A model generated the notes under the pieces. It was given only the letters and a program-made list of their open reading frames with translations, made no database searches and was not told the DNA's origin. From JBBQLG01 sp964251665 (GTDB lineage: Bacteria; Bacteroidota; Bacteroidia; Cytophagales; Spirosomataceae), in assembly GCA_964251665.1 (NCBI GenBank), contig CAXUKO010000016.1, forward strand, positions 82,904-146,903: a stretch of DNA of 64,000 bases, written 5' to 3'. Below are positions 49,463-58,542 of this stretch, piece by piece (the first letter of the stretch is position 1; the number at the start of each line of letters is the position of its first letter). The position numbers and the translations under genes are program-made.

Positions 49463-51151
49463 ATGCGCTATCTTTTCGTGCTACTCCTACTTTCAGTATC
49501 TGCCGTCGCTCAGCCTTTGACCCAAACCCAAAAGCTAGTCTCGCTAGCCAAACTATGGGGCTTTTTTAAATACTACCATCCCGCAGTAGCCCAAGGTAAA
49601 CTCGACTGGGATGGCCAGCTTATTCGACTACTGCCTGCCGTTCAGCAAGCCCAGGATGTTCAACAACTTTCGACCCTCTATCAATCCCTACTGGACGAGC
49701 TAGGCCCCCTGAAGCCTTGCCGCAAATGTTTGTCCCAAACCGAGCTACCATCCGAAAACCAGCGTAACCTTGACCTGTCCTTCCTGACTGATTCCCTCGT
49801 CTTCTCCAGTCCACTTCGTCACCGCTTAAGCTACCTTAGGGACAATCACTACCAAGGCGATAACTATTATGGGAAAGCCCAGAAACCTCAAGCGGCTTTA
49901 ATCTTAAGCTTCGAGGGCGAGAAAGCTTACGACCAGATGGTGCTTCCCAATGCCGATTATCGGCTCTTGGCTTTATTCCGGTATTGGAATGTAATCCACT
50001 ATTTCTACCCCTACAAATATGCCCTCGATACCAACTGGGGTGAGGTACTTCCGAAGATGATTCCCCTGTTTGAGCAGGCCACTACCTCGTCGGCTTACCA
50101 GCTTGCTCTCTATCAGCTAACGGCTTCCATTCAGGATAGCCACGGCGTAATGAGCAGCAAAGATCCCGCTCGCTGTTTACGCTGTAATCTAGGCCGGTTT
50201 TGGCTTCCCTTTGAAGTACGGTTACTCAACAATAAAGCCGTTATTACTCGCCTTTACTCGGATTCGTTACTACTTCCGCCCTTCCTAAAAATAGGAACCA
50301 TCATCAGCCATATTGATGGTGAAACCATTCAAGCACGAGTTAAACGACTTCGACCCTATGTATCGGCTTCAACTCCTCAGGCTTTTTTACGGGATATGAG
50401 AGGGCTAATCGGCGCGGGACTGGAAAAACAGGCAGCACTCATCCTAGAATTATCAGGCCGGGATACTACCGTACTAGCAACTCGCTATCCCTATCGAAAG
50501 CTAGGTACCAATTTGTTTCAACCCGCCAGCAGCCGCTATGCGGTCAGTAGCTGGTTGACTGACGAGATAGGCTATGTGAACATGGGTAAATTGATGGCTA
50601 AACAAGTGGATAGTGTGCTGAGCGCTCTTTGGAGGGCCAAAGCCATCATCTTCGATTTGCGTAACTACCCACAAGATACCTATGGGCTAGTAGGTGCCCA
50701 TTTAGTCAATAAAACACTACCGTTCGCCCGGCTGACGGGTCCCGACAAGCGTTTTCCTGGTACATTTCAAGTAATAAGCCAGGCAGAACTCTCGCCCTCT
50801 AAACCACCGAAACAGTACCTAGGGAAAGTCATCGTTTTGATTAACGAGGACACCCAAAGCCAGGCCGAATTTACGGCTATGTCTTTCAGGTTGCATCCTC
50901 GTATCACGTTTGTAGGAGAGCCGACCGCTGGGGCGAATGGTAGCATGGCCTGGGTGCCATTACCCGGTGGTTATCGCACTGCTTTTAGTAGCGTAGGGGT
51001 TTATTACCCAGACGGTCGAGAAACGCAGCGGATTGGTATTATGCCTGACATTTCAGTGCAACCTACTGTGGAAGGCATTCGCCAGGATCAAGATGAAGTG
51101 CTGGAACAAGCCAAGCGGTTACTTGTAGATAGACAGCCCACTAAAGATTAG
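49463..51151 (+). CDS. S41-family peptidase
   Basis: 562 residues, exported (signal peptide about 1-17). A helical N-terminal region (LAKLWGFFKYYHPAVAQGKL, LFRYWNVIHYFYPYKYALDT) is followed by a PDZ-like part (LKIGTIISHIDGETIQARVK) and the S41 core. The catalytic Ser is in EDTQSQAEFTAM, after VIVLIN; GEPTAGANGS and YYPDGRETQRIGIMPDI close it. Members are C-terminal-processing or tricorn-like proteases that act in the periplasm. It stands alone, with 230 bases to its neighbour. Confidence 0.9.
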   Translation: MRYLFVLLLLSVSAVAQPLTQTQKLVSLAKLWGFFKYYHPAVAQGKLDWDGQLIRLLPAVQQAQDVQQLSTLYQSLLDELGPLKPCRKCLSQTELPSENQRNLDLSFLTDSLVFSSPLRHRLSYLRDNHYQGDNYYGKAQKPQAALILSFEGEKAYDQMVLPNADYRLLALFRYWNVIHYFYPYKYALDTNWGEVLPKMIPLFEQATTSSAYQLALYQLTASIQDSHGVMSSKDPARCLRCNLGRFWLPFEVRLLNNKAVITRLYSDSLLLPPFLKIGTIISHIDGETIQARVKRLRPYVSASTPQAFLRDMRGLIGAGLEKQAALILELSGRDTTVLATRYPYRKLGTNLFQPASSRYAVSSWLTDEIGYVNMGKLMAKQVDSVLSALWRAKAIIFDLRNYPQDTYGLVGAHLVNKTLPFARLTGPDKRFPGTFQVISQAELSPSKPPKQYLGKVIVLINEDTQSQAEFTAMSFRLHPRITFVGEPTAGANGSMAWVPLPGGYRTAFSSVGVYYPDGRETQRIGIMPDISVQPTVEGIRQDQDEVLEQAKRLLVDRQPTKD

Positions 51152-51364
51152 CCGATCACTATTGAATTAAATAAATCAGTCATGTGGTAGATTCAACTGC
51201 ATCTAAGACAATCTCAAATGGAAGAGTTGAGATTGCGTTCTCAACAAATGCCCTATTTAGTGAGCAGACCTATGAACGTTCCTTAGTCTCAATTAGGAGC
51301 GTTTTTGGAGCAGAAAGATAAATGGATAAAGCTAATACACTTGACCTCAGGCTAAAGACATATG

Positions 51365-52579
51365 TCAGACAACTTGAGGAAGTATCTGGTTGCGGGCTAA
51401 AACGGGTTGACAATGAACGATACACCGAACCAATAACATGAGCGGATAGACGATAGCAAACCAGCCCGGTATCTGCGATAGGGCCATGCCCAGCAAAATC
51501 AATAAGGCGGTAATCCCAAAATACATTCCTCGTAATCGCAACGTCGTTCTTGACCCAGTAGCCCAAAAAACTAATGGTAGATGAAGGGGCATTAAATACA
51601 ACAGGGTTGGATTCCAGGCCGTAACACCATCATCTCTTATGATCCAGAGTAAAAGTAAAAACCAGCCTAGAAAGCCCGATATACCAAATAAGAGCCGATC
51701 CAACCAGCGGTCAGCTTTCTTGCCATTGATATAACGCCACAAGGTAAAGCCAGTCACTAGTAGGCTTAACAGGGTGAATACAACATTGGGAGTTGTAACC
51801 AAAGGAGTCGGATGAGGGGCTATCGGTTGGGCTGCGAACAGCGTTTGTTCACCTTGTATGAGCGGCTTCACCTGCCCATCAAGTTGCCTGATGGTAGCCT
51901 GGCGCAGTTGGTCAGCCAACTGATCGGGCAAATACATGGACTGCCAGCCATCGGTCTGTTGATCGGATGCTTTTCCGATAGCTAGGTTCATCCCCAATTG
52001 ATACCAAGGTTGCTCGGTCAAATACGCATTCATCCAATCCCGATACGACTTACCCGTCCGGCGTCGGCGGGATGGAATCATTAGACTATCTCCACAGGCA
52101 GAGGCAATCATATCGCGGGGTCGAGTGGCGCAGTTATCGTAGTAGAATTTGTAGCGGTAGTACCGATTCTGAGGTAGATAATTTTCTTCTAAAGCAGCAA
52201 TGAGTTGTTGGCGTTGGATGGCAGTTAGATTTAAAAGTTGCTCCCGAATGCTACGATTTGTCTGTTGATAATAGTATGCCGCGTCACCTAAAGGGTGTAC
52301 CTCCACATAGTAGGGCAGAGTGCCGCTTAAAAACTTTGGAATAAACCAACGGCTCCTATGATTAAAACCGCCATAGCTGTAATTCCGGTCAATACCGAGT
52401 AGGGGATCAACCAGGCGAATTTCAGTATGGCCAAAACAGGATGAGATATCATCGTCACCCGGTCCATAGGTAATCAGACTAATACGGGCGGCAGGAGAGA
52501 GTTGCTGGCAAGATGCATACTGATTAGATACCCCAAAAAAACAAACGATCTGGAATAGGTAGACTAGCCGTCGGATCAT
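51365..52579 (-). CDS. DUF4105 (Lnb N-terminal-like) membrane protein
   Basis: About 404 residues from Met at 52579 (MIRRLVYLFQIVCFFGVS), chosen because it starts a signal peptide; the longer frame adds 31 residues without one. The exported domain contains LITYGPGDDDISSCFGHTEI and RYYRYKFYYDNCATRPRDMI, the conserved H and C/D residues of DUF4105, a putative cysteine or lipase-like domain related to lacto-N-biosidase chaperones. Five C-terminal hydrophobic helices follow (FLGWFLLLLWIIRDDG, ALLILLGMALSQIPGWF). The enzyme activity is not known. Confidence 0.85.
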   Translation of the reverse strand: MIRRLVYLFQIVCFFGVSNQYASCQQLSPAARISLITYGPGDDDISSCFGHTEIRLVDPLLGIDRNYSYGGFNHRSRWFIPKFLSGTLPYYVEVHPLGDAAYYYQQTNRSIREQLLNLTAIQRQQLIAALEENYLPQNRYYRYKFYYDNCATRPRDMIASACGDSLMIPSRRRRTGKSYRDWMNAYLTEQPWYQLGMNLAIGKASDQQTDGWQSMYLPDQLADQLRQATIRQLDGQVKPLIQGEQTLFAAQPIAPHPTPLVTTPNVVFTLLSLLVTGFTLWRYINGKKADRWLDRLLFGISGFLGWFLLLLWIIRDDGVTAWNPTLLYLMPLHLPLVFWATGSRTTLRLRGMYFGITALLILLGMALSQIPGWFAIVYPLMLLVRCIVHCQPVLARNQILPQVV

Positions 52580-52974
52580 ACCCAGTCTACTTATAGTCTT
52601 GATGGTTGTCTTACCCTCTTTTCTGGCGGCTTGACTTGTAAGTAGTAATTGGTTGGGCGCATATAGACTCATCAGAGCAATTAGTTTGACGCAAGATACT
52701 ATTTTAGGTAGTCTACCTAAAAGTTGATCATCGCGACCGTCTCTTTAAACGCCCATTTTTCCGAAATAGCGTGAGTTCTTATCAGCAGTCACACTTTGCC
52801 ATTTCTAAGAATCTCAAATTGCCGTCTCACCTTTCAACATCTCATTTTCCAAGACGGGGTGAGTTTGTGCGACATATACAGGTGATTTTCGCCGTACACT
52901 AACCAGCACCAAAAAGCCGCGCTCAGGCTCAACTGGCGCGGCTTTTTGACAGTGTGATTATTTCGGCACACAAA
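52580..52974. other. Region between two minus-strand genes
   Basis: It holds the terminator at 52911-52947 and the promoter side of the DUF4105 gene. The remainder shows no gene. Confidence 0.4.
52911..52947 (-). terminator. Strong intrinsic terminator of the mobile-element gene cluster
   Basis: AAAAAGCCGCGC and GCGCGGCTTTTT pair over 12 bases around a 13-base loop, with A- and T-runs on both sides, so it can stop both strands. It lies 27 bases past the stop of the primase-like gene and marks the left border of that cluster's transcript. Confidence 0.88.
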
Positions 52975-55401
52975 TCACATCCGGCGTGTCGTTCCTTTCT
53001 TATTTTGTTGCTCTTCGGCACCGGGTGACTTATCTGTTCGTAGTGCAGCTTCTTGTTTCGCTATGGAGGTAGCCGGTTGTTGTAGACCGGCTTTGACGAA
53101 AGGGACAAGCAGGGGCGGTTCGCCCATTCGTAGGTTGTGAGAGGTAGGCAGAGCCTGACCATTTCTGTTTTGCAATACTTCGTTAAAATCTTTCTGCTGG
53201 CGGGTAGGCCGAATGACTTGGTATAATTCTTTGCCTTGTCGGGTTTCTATCTCTTTTGTCAACTGATTTAACACTTTACCGAGCAGTACCGAATCATTTG
53301 GAAAGTGAATAACGGTCCGGGTTACCACCCGATTGCTGGCAGAATCAACCAGACTTTCTCGCTGAAATTCAGCCACTTTGCTCTCTTTATCGGCGGGGTC
53401 GTTATTATAGTCATATTTCTTTATGAATAAGTTGAGGTCATTTACAAGTTTGTTGATGAATTGCTCATTTTGTAGCTGACTCCTTTGACCATCTTCGCCA
53501 ATTGGGTAGCGGGTTTCCAGCATAAGTCGGTTGGTTCCCAGTAGCTCCCTCGCGCCCTCTTCAGTTGCTTTCTCCGTTAAGGTTGCGGGCTTAGCTGTCG
53601 TGTTTTTCAATTGACCAACCAAATCAACTTTTTCGGCGGTCGATTCGTCCCTTAATCCAGATCGCGCCGGGGCCGAGTAGGTGATGTACGGTTTAATTTT
53701 TAAATCCGGGTTCTCGGCCGGATGCTCCAGAGCCAGGTAATTAATGGCGAAACGAAGACCAGGATTGTCACCATCCTGTGCAATAACTAATTGGGCTGTG
53801 GGGTTTTCCTTTAGCTTATCCTGAATGAATCCCACCTGCCGTCCACCGGGTTGACCGGCGGTAGCAATGTATAACCGACGTTCGCCTTCCTGTTCCGGGT
53901 TCAACTGCTTAAATGAAAGGGCATCAATGGCCGACTCTGTAATCACGATCCGGGTAGCAGGTTGTTCTTTCAGTACCTCCTTTGCCATCGGCACGGTCAA
54001 CTCAATTCGTTGGTCAGTTGCCACCTGAGTGGTCAAATGAAAGATGATTTTCTGCCCATCCGGCGAACGGAAAGCCGTACCAATTGTACCTGTCGGCAAC
54101 TGGCTCCCAACCATCAGGGAAATTTCTTTCTGAGTCGCATAAAAACGATTGGAGTGCCAGATGGCTTCACCCCGTTCACCTTCTGGAAATGCCTTGTAGG
54201 TGGCATTGCGAACGTCAAGCGATACAATACGCCCATCGCGGGCATAAAGCGGAAAGGCCGTATTAACAATCGTCTTATCGTCCTTCTGGTAGGACGTATT
54301 CTTAATTCTGCTGTCAAATTCGGGGCTGAATAGCGTATCAATGGTCAGTGACCGGCTCATCAAATAGTTTGTATTAGTCAGCGGGCTAATGGTGTACCTC
54401 TGCTGTAACTCCTGCTCACGTAATAGCGTGTCTTTCAAAAAATAACCTTCCGGTATCTGACGCAAAGCAGGAATTTGTGCTTTTTCCTGTGCATAACCGT
54501 CTTTCATCGTGATTCGGTCGACTACCTCGAAGATGTGCCGGTAGTTGCCATGCTCCATCTTCTCCATAAACTTAAATAGGTCACCCCTAAAATTGACGGG
54601 GTCGTTTAGGTCCACGAAAATCTTGGTTTTATGTCCCTGTAAAGCCGCAATGGCTAATCGTTGCTTATCGCCTTGGATACCGGTCTCGTATATACGCCAG
54701 GGAGAGTTTGGCTGGGACTTTTTCGTGTCAACCCGGTAGCCGTAGTGTTGCAAAACCATCTCCAAATCCACTTCGTCGCGAATTTGGTCGAAGTTCCGGG
54801 AAATACGTTCAGGGGGACGCTTGGTAGCGAATTGTTGCGTGTCGGGGGAGTTAGTAGGTGTCAACGGAATATTACGTTGTTGAGCGTATCGCTCTACGAG
54901 TTCGACGTTCCAGGCCCGGTGGTAAGAATTACTGGCCCGAACATTCTGGTAGAGATCATTGACGGAAAACTGACGGTAAGCGACGGAACCATCGAACTGA
55001 CCGGTTGGCCGAACCATAGTGGCCTGACCTTTCATAGCTCGACCGAATACCTCACCGAACTGGTCCGGCTTAAATCCGGCAACGGCTGGATATAAGTTGA
55101 CCCGTACCTGTCCGGTTCCAAGCGTTAGCATCCGGCGCATTTCGGGCTGATCAGCTACAGTTAATGATACTGCCGTCGCATTGCGTGGCCCGTACATATT
55201 ATCAATTGCCTTGTTCAGTCGTTCAAGATTCTCTTTCGTTGGGTCGATCCACAGTTGAATGTTGCCAATTGTGCGCGTGTGTTCCAGTGCATTTAAAGCG
55301 AAATCACCGAAGGCTACGTAACGAACGGCCCCGTGATTTAAATGCCGGAGAATAGCCAACTGCTCACGGGATGCTTTATTCCGTTGTCCAGTGACGTCCA
55401 T
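52975..55401 (-). CDS. Toprim primase-like protein of a mobile element, with nucleotidyltransferase-like N-terminus
   Basis: About 808 residues from Met at 55401 (MDVTGQRNKASREQLAIL). The N-terminal part, HGAVRYVAFGDFALNALEHT and GNIQLWIDPTKENLERLNKA, looks like a DUF6036-type nucleotidyltransferase fold. The middle (EVDLEMVLQHYGYRVDTKK, FVDLNDPVNFRGDLFKFM) resembles CHC2/DUF3991 primase parts. A Toprim core follows: IVITESAIDALSFKQLNPE and LVIAQDGDNPGLR. Conjugative and mobilizable elements of Bacteroidota carry such primase-like proteins for establishing transferred DNA. The C-terminus is low complexity and acidic/basic. Domain names beyond Toprim are inference. It is the last gene of the minus-strand cluster, ending before a strong terminator. 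Confidence 0.75.
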   Translation of the reverse strand: MDVTGQRNKASREQLAILRHLNHGAVRYVAFGDFALNALEHTRTIGNIQLWIDPTKENLERLNKAIDNMYGPRNATAVSLTVADQPEMRRMLTLGTGQVRVNLYPAVAGFKPDQFGEVFGRAMKGQATMVRPTGQFDGSVAYRQFSVNDLYQNVRASNSYHRAWNVELVERYAQQRNIPLTPTNSPDTQQFATKRPPERISRNFDQIRDEVDLEMVLQHYGYRVDTKKSQPNSPWRIYETGIQGDKQRLAIAALQGHKTKIFVDLNDPVNFRGDLFKFMEKMEHGNYRHIFEVVDRITMKDGYAQEKAQIPALRQIPEGYFLKDTLLREQELQQRYTISPLTNTNYLMSRSLTIDTLFSPEFDSRIKNTSYQKDDKTIVNTAFPLYARDGRIVSLDVRNATYKAFPEGERGEAIWHSNRFYATQKEISLMVGSQLPTGTIGTAFRSPDGQKIIFHLTTQVATDQRIELTVPMAKEVLKEQPATRIVITESAIDALSFKQLNPEQEGERRLYIATAGQPGGRQVGFIQDKLKENPTAQLVIAQDGDNPGLRFAINYLALEHPAENPDLKIKPYITYSAPARSGLRDESTAEKVDLVGQLKNTTAKPATLTEKATEEGARELLGTNRLMLETRYPIGEDGQRSQLQNEQFINKLVNDLNLFIKKYDYNNDPADKESKVAEFQRESLVDSASNRVVTRTVIHFPNDSVLLGKVLNQLTKEIETRQGKELYQVIRPTRQQKDFNEVLQNRNGQALPTSHNLRMGEPPLLVPFVKAGLQQPATSIAKQEAALRTDKSPGAEEQQNKKGTTRRM

Positions 55402-55453
55402 AAGGTTTAGTGTAAAAAATCGTGGAGAAAAGGGGCACAAATACTCTCATCGT

Positions 55454-55789
55454 CTACTCATCAGACAGGTCACAACCTTCATCACCGGGCGGCTCAATGA
55501 TGTCGTAGAGGTCGTTGACTAAGGCATCGACGTCATGATATGATTCATTACAGGCGATAATCAACGTGTTCTGTTGCGCCGGATTCAAGCTGTCCCACAT
55601 TTCTTTGTCATTGACGGACGCATTGACAATTAGGGTCGGCATTTCGAGTAATCGTCTGCCGGCACAGGTCGGAGCATCCGATTGATTCGTATCGTCGATG
55701 CCAATAAAAAGGGGTTGAATCGCCCGGTTGATGCGTGCCAAGCCCCACCGCTGGATAAGACTATCCAGACTCCAATCCTCGTTCATCAT
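55454..55789 (-). CDS. Hypothetical protein, mobile-element cluster
   Basis: 111 residues, acidic. Starts MMNEDWSLDSLIQRWGLARI and ends IIEPPGDEGCDLSDE. No family recognised. It lies between the primase-like gene and the 418-residue protein gene, co-directional, with short gaps, so it probably shares their transcript. Confidence 0.65.
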   Translation of the reverse strand: MMNEDWSLDSLIQRWGLARINRAIQPLFIGIDDTNQSDAPTCAGRRLLEMPTLIVNASVNDKEMWDSLNPAQQNTLIIACNESYHDVDALVNDLYDIIEPPGDEGCDLSDE

Positions 55790-55847
55790 TAGGGTATTTG
55801 TTGAAAGAAAGCGTAGGTATCAAGTACGCTGAAGTTGCGTCGATCAG

Positions 55848-57053
55848 CTATCGCCCAATGCGCAATTTGGGACGTTGCGTGGCTTCATCCTGCTGATCAA
55901 CTGATTCCCGCTGCCTCCTTTCTGTCTGGGAACGCAATGGAAGTTGGTCGGTACCGCGCTGGTGTACAATGTGTTGATGCGCCTGAAATTCAATCTTACT
56001 CTCCGTTTTGATTTGCTCCCGCTTCGTACTTTCTTCAGCCCGGTTATGCAAAACATTAAAACTGACAGCCGCCCGGTACAAGCCAGGGCGTTTTGGATCA
56101 TGAATCCCAGCTACTTCTATAACATTTCCTAACAGCAAATTCCTGATCTGAGCGGGCTGCAAATCAACACCTTTATAGGCCATCGGTACGGCCTGCATGT
56201 GGATGACCTGCCGCCCTATTATGTTGATATCAGGATGGTAGGTTAGGCGGTGTAGCGAATTTGCTTCGAGCATTTTATCAACCAGCACATCACGTTTAAA
56301 TGTCTGCAGTTGTAGTGTCTGCCCGGCAATTCGTTCAAAAGCCTGACGCAGCCCAACTACGTCGTGAGGAACTATATTTTGTTGTGCCTGATGGTATTGC
56401 GCCATCGCAGATGCCACTCGTTGTGGTTGGTCAGCGGTGGGTGGTGTCGTCATCATGTCCATCAATGACTTCAGTACGGCATCATCGCGTTTAGTATGAT
56501 GGCGATCCAGCAAGCTTACTGGCTGGCCTTTTTCGATGGCTTGTTGCTGAGCCGGTGATAGCCGGTGAGCTACCTCCTGCAAATAATCACGATTGGGCAA
56601 AATGATTTGTACAACGGGCCTATTAACCAATTGGGGAAGCGTCGGATTGAGCAACACGCAATTGAGCATACCGATTATTTGGCCGTTGGCATCACGCAGG
56701 GTGGGTCGCCATTTTGCTTGTTCACCCAGTTGCAGGCGGTTATATTCGGCACTTTGCTTAAACTCCTTGAAACTTTCCTGAAACAGGTTAATAAAACACC
56801 GGGCATTAGCGGCATCATTTGCTGCTCCAACCAACTCAGGTGTATCGTCAGCCCGGTTATTTTCGCGTAGTACTGCGTATTCCCAAAGCGAATTCATCAT
56901 GACGGCTTCAGCGCCAGCACTATTTTGAGCCATGACTGTAGCCGCTTGCTCGTCATTGCGGGGTAAGTTAATGTTGCTGGGGACTACTTGGTCTACCAGC
57001 GTATTTTGAACTGGGGTAACTGTTTTATCAGAAGGTCTGGGGGTAGTTTCCAT
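55848..57053 (-). CDS. DUF3945-like mobile-element protein
   Basis: About 401 residues from Met at 57053 (METTPRPSDKTVTPVQNTL); a longer reading needs a TTG start. Sequence includes LPQLVNRPVVQIILPNRDYL and LSPAQQQAIEKGQPVSLLD, then IIGRQVIHMQAVPMAYKGVD and LQPAQIRNLLLGNVIEV. This repeated pattern of a short beta hairpin followed by L-x-P-x-Q-x-x-x-L resembles DUF3945/DUF4099-type proteins of Bacteroidetes conjugative elements. The assignment is tentative. C-terminus is Gln/Arg-rich, suggesting nucleic-acid contact. Confidence 0.6.
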   Translation of the reverse strand: METTPRPSDKTVTPVQNTLVDQVVPSNINLPRNDEQAATVMAQNSAGAEAVMMNSLWEYAVLRENNRADDTPELVGAANDAANARCFINLFQESFKEFKQSAEYNRLQLGEQAKWRPTLRDANGQIIGMLNCVLLNPTLPQLVNRPVVQIILPNRDYLQEVAHRLSPAQQQAIEKGQPVSLLDRHHTKRDDAVLKSLMDMMTTPPTADQPQRVASAMAQYHQAQQNIVPHDVVGLRQAFERIAGQTLQLQTFKRDVLVDKMLEANSLHRLTYHPDINIIGRQVIHMQAVPMAYKGVDLQPAQIRNLLLGNVIEVAGIHDPKRPGLYRAAVSFNVLHNRAEESTKREQIKTESKIEFQAHQHIVHQRGTDQLPLRSQTERRQRESVDQQDEATQRPKLRIGR

Positions 57054-57182
57054 ATCGTTTAGCCAATTGGTCAACCCGTTTTGGAATCCGGCCTGATTAA
57101 CCAATTGGGGTGCAAATATGGCCCACGATCTTTAAATAATAAAATTATTTTTCTTGTGTATTTTAAACATTAATTTAGGTGA

Positions 57183-57863
57183 ATGAAACGTTTTGCATTT
57201 ATTAAAAATGGCCTCCTGGTTACCTGTCTATCAGGCGTTATACCCGCTCATGGTGCTATTTTAGGCTTGGTGGATTCATTGAATTATCGTCAACAATCTA
57301 TAATTGAATCGGTCCGGCGGTTAAGCCACGAAGATGTTCTGCGGCTGCTTCCACGTTTTATCCAGGTGAGTCCTACGGTAGCTTTTACAATACCCTGTAT
57401 TCCGCCCGTAGGCGCCTGGCAGTATAACCGACTATCCTCCGGGTTTGGCTGGCGCATTCATCCGATTGATGGTCAATATAAAAACCATCAGGGCGTCGAT
57501 ATTGCGGGGCCTCATCAATATGTGCGCTCTGCCGCGTCAGGACGAGTAATCAAGACGGGGTACGACCAGGGACTGGGCTACTTTGTCGTAATTGACCATC
57601 TGAACTCATACCAGACAATTTATGGACATTTGGCTCTTATTACCTGTCAGGCGGCTCAAGCTATCAGGATTGGCGAACGCATTGGTGTGCTGGGTCGCAC
57701 GGGGCGCACAACAGGGCTTCACCTGCATTACGCAGTGAAAAAGTCTGGTCAATATTTAAACCCGAATGAGTACATGACTATCGGTTTAAAAATCGTTGCT
57801 CAGTATCAGGTTGTTCAACAAAAACGAATCAGTCGTGCAGCCACTGGCGAGGACAACAAGTAG
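57183..57863 (+). CDS. M23 peptidase (peptidoglycan endopeptidase)
   Basis: 226 residues, exported (signal peptide about 1-24). The LytM core is complete: FGWRIHPIDGQYKNHQGVDI with H-x-x-x-D, and RTTGLHLHYAVKK with H-x-H, plus YDQGLGYFVVIDHLNSYQTI and YGHL. It cleaves peptidoglycan cross-bridges and may open the wall for a transfer channel. It is the only plus-strand gene among the minus-strand mobile-element genes, divergent from the DUF3945-like gene. Confidence 0.9.
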   Translation: MKRFAFIKNGLLVTCLSGVIPAHGAILGLVDSLNYRQQSIIESVRRLSHEDVLRLLPRFIQVSPTVAFTIPCIPPVGAWQYNRLSSGFGWRIHPIDGQYKNHQGVDIAGPHQYVRSAASGRVIKTGYDQGLGYFVVIDHLNSYQTIYGHLALITCQAAQAIRIGERIGVLGRTGRTTGLHLHYAVKKSGQYLNPNEYMTIGLKIVAQYQVVQQKRISRAATGEDNK

Positions 57864-57885
57864 ATTTTTATCAAATAATAATATT

Positions 57886-58521
57886 TTATTTATAGAACAA
57901 TCGCTTTACTTCTTCCGGGTCCATTCCGTCCTGCCGGAGAACGGTCAAAAAGGTATAAGCCCGGTCAATGATGTTTTCGTTATATTGCACCTGATTGAAG
58001 TCAATGGACTGGCTGTACAAAAAACGCAGGAAACAAAACACGTTCCTGGCCGTTCCTCGACCAAAGAAAAGATTCTTCAGATTAAAGTATTCCATCTTTG
58101 CATCTTCAGCCATATCACTCAGTGAAACGGTTGGGAGCTTAGTTGGTGGGAGAGACTGACCCGCCACCGCTTGCATCTGTTTTCGGCTTCTATATAAGTA
58201 AAATGTGTAGGTGAACACCATACGCCAATAGTATTCTGAGGAAGCATCTTCCTGCACGATCTCGACTAATTTAGCCAGGTAAGCAGCTTGACGTTCGCGT
58301 CGCTGCTCGTCGGTAAGCGGAGTCTGTACCTGAAGATTAACGCTTTTGAAAAGATCACTATGAAACAGCACGTGATTGTATCCGCTCTTTTCCTGACCTA
58401 TCTTTTTCGGTCGGCCCTTGCCTCGCTTTTCCGGCTCCTCAACTTTCTTTTTGGTACGGCTCTTGGTAGCCTTGGGCTTAGGCTGCTCTGCTCCGCCCGT
58501 TTCTGATTGGTGATCTTCCAT
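57886..58521 (-). CDS. Hypothetical protein with a Lys-rich AT-hook-like start
   Basis: 211 residues. The N-terminal third is basic with KRGKGRPKK, an AT-hook-type motif, and the rest is helical with aromatic residues (YYWRMVFTYTFYLYRSRKQM; ARNVFCFLRFLYSQS). Probably DNA- or membrane-associated. It ends close to the coupling-protein gene (21 bases after it), so the two are co-transcribed. A role in transfer is inferred from position only. Confidence 0.65.
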   Translation of the reverse strand: MEDHQSETGGAEQPKPKATKSRTKKKVEEPEKRGKGRPKKIGQEKSGYNHVLFHSDLFKSVNLQVQTPLTDEQRRERQAAYLAKLVEIVQEDASSEYYWRMVFTYTFYLYRSRKQMQAVAGQSLPPTKLPTVSLSDMAEDAKMEYFNLKNLFFGRGTARNVFCFLRFLYSQSIDFNQVQYNENIIDRAYTFLTVLRQDGMDPEEVKRLFYK

Positions 58522-58542
58522 GGTTATGTATTGGGTCTGGAG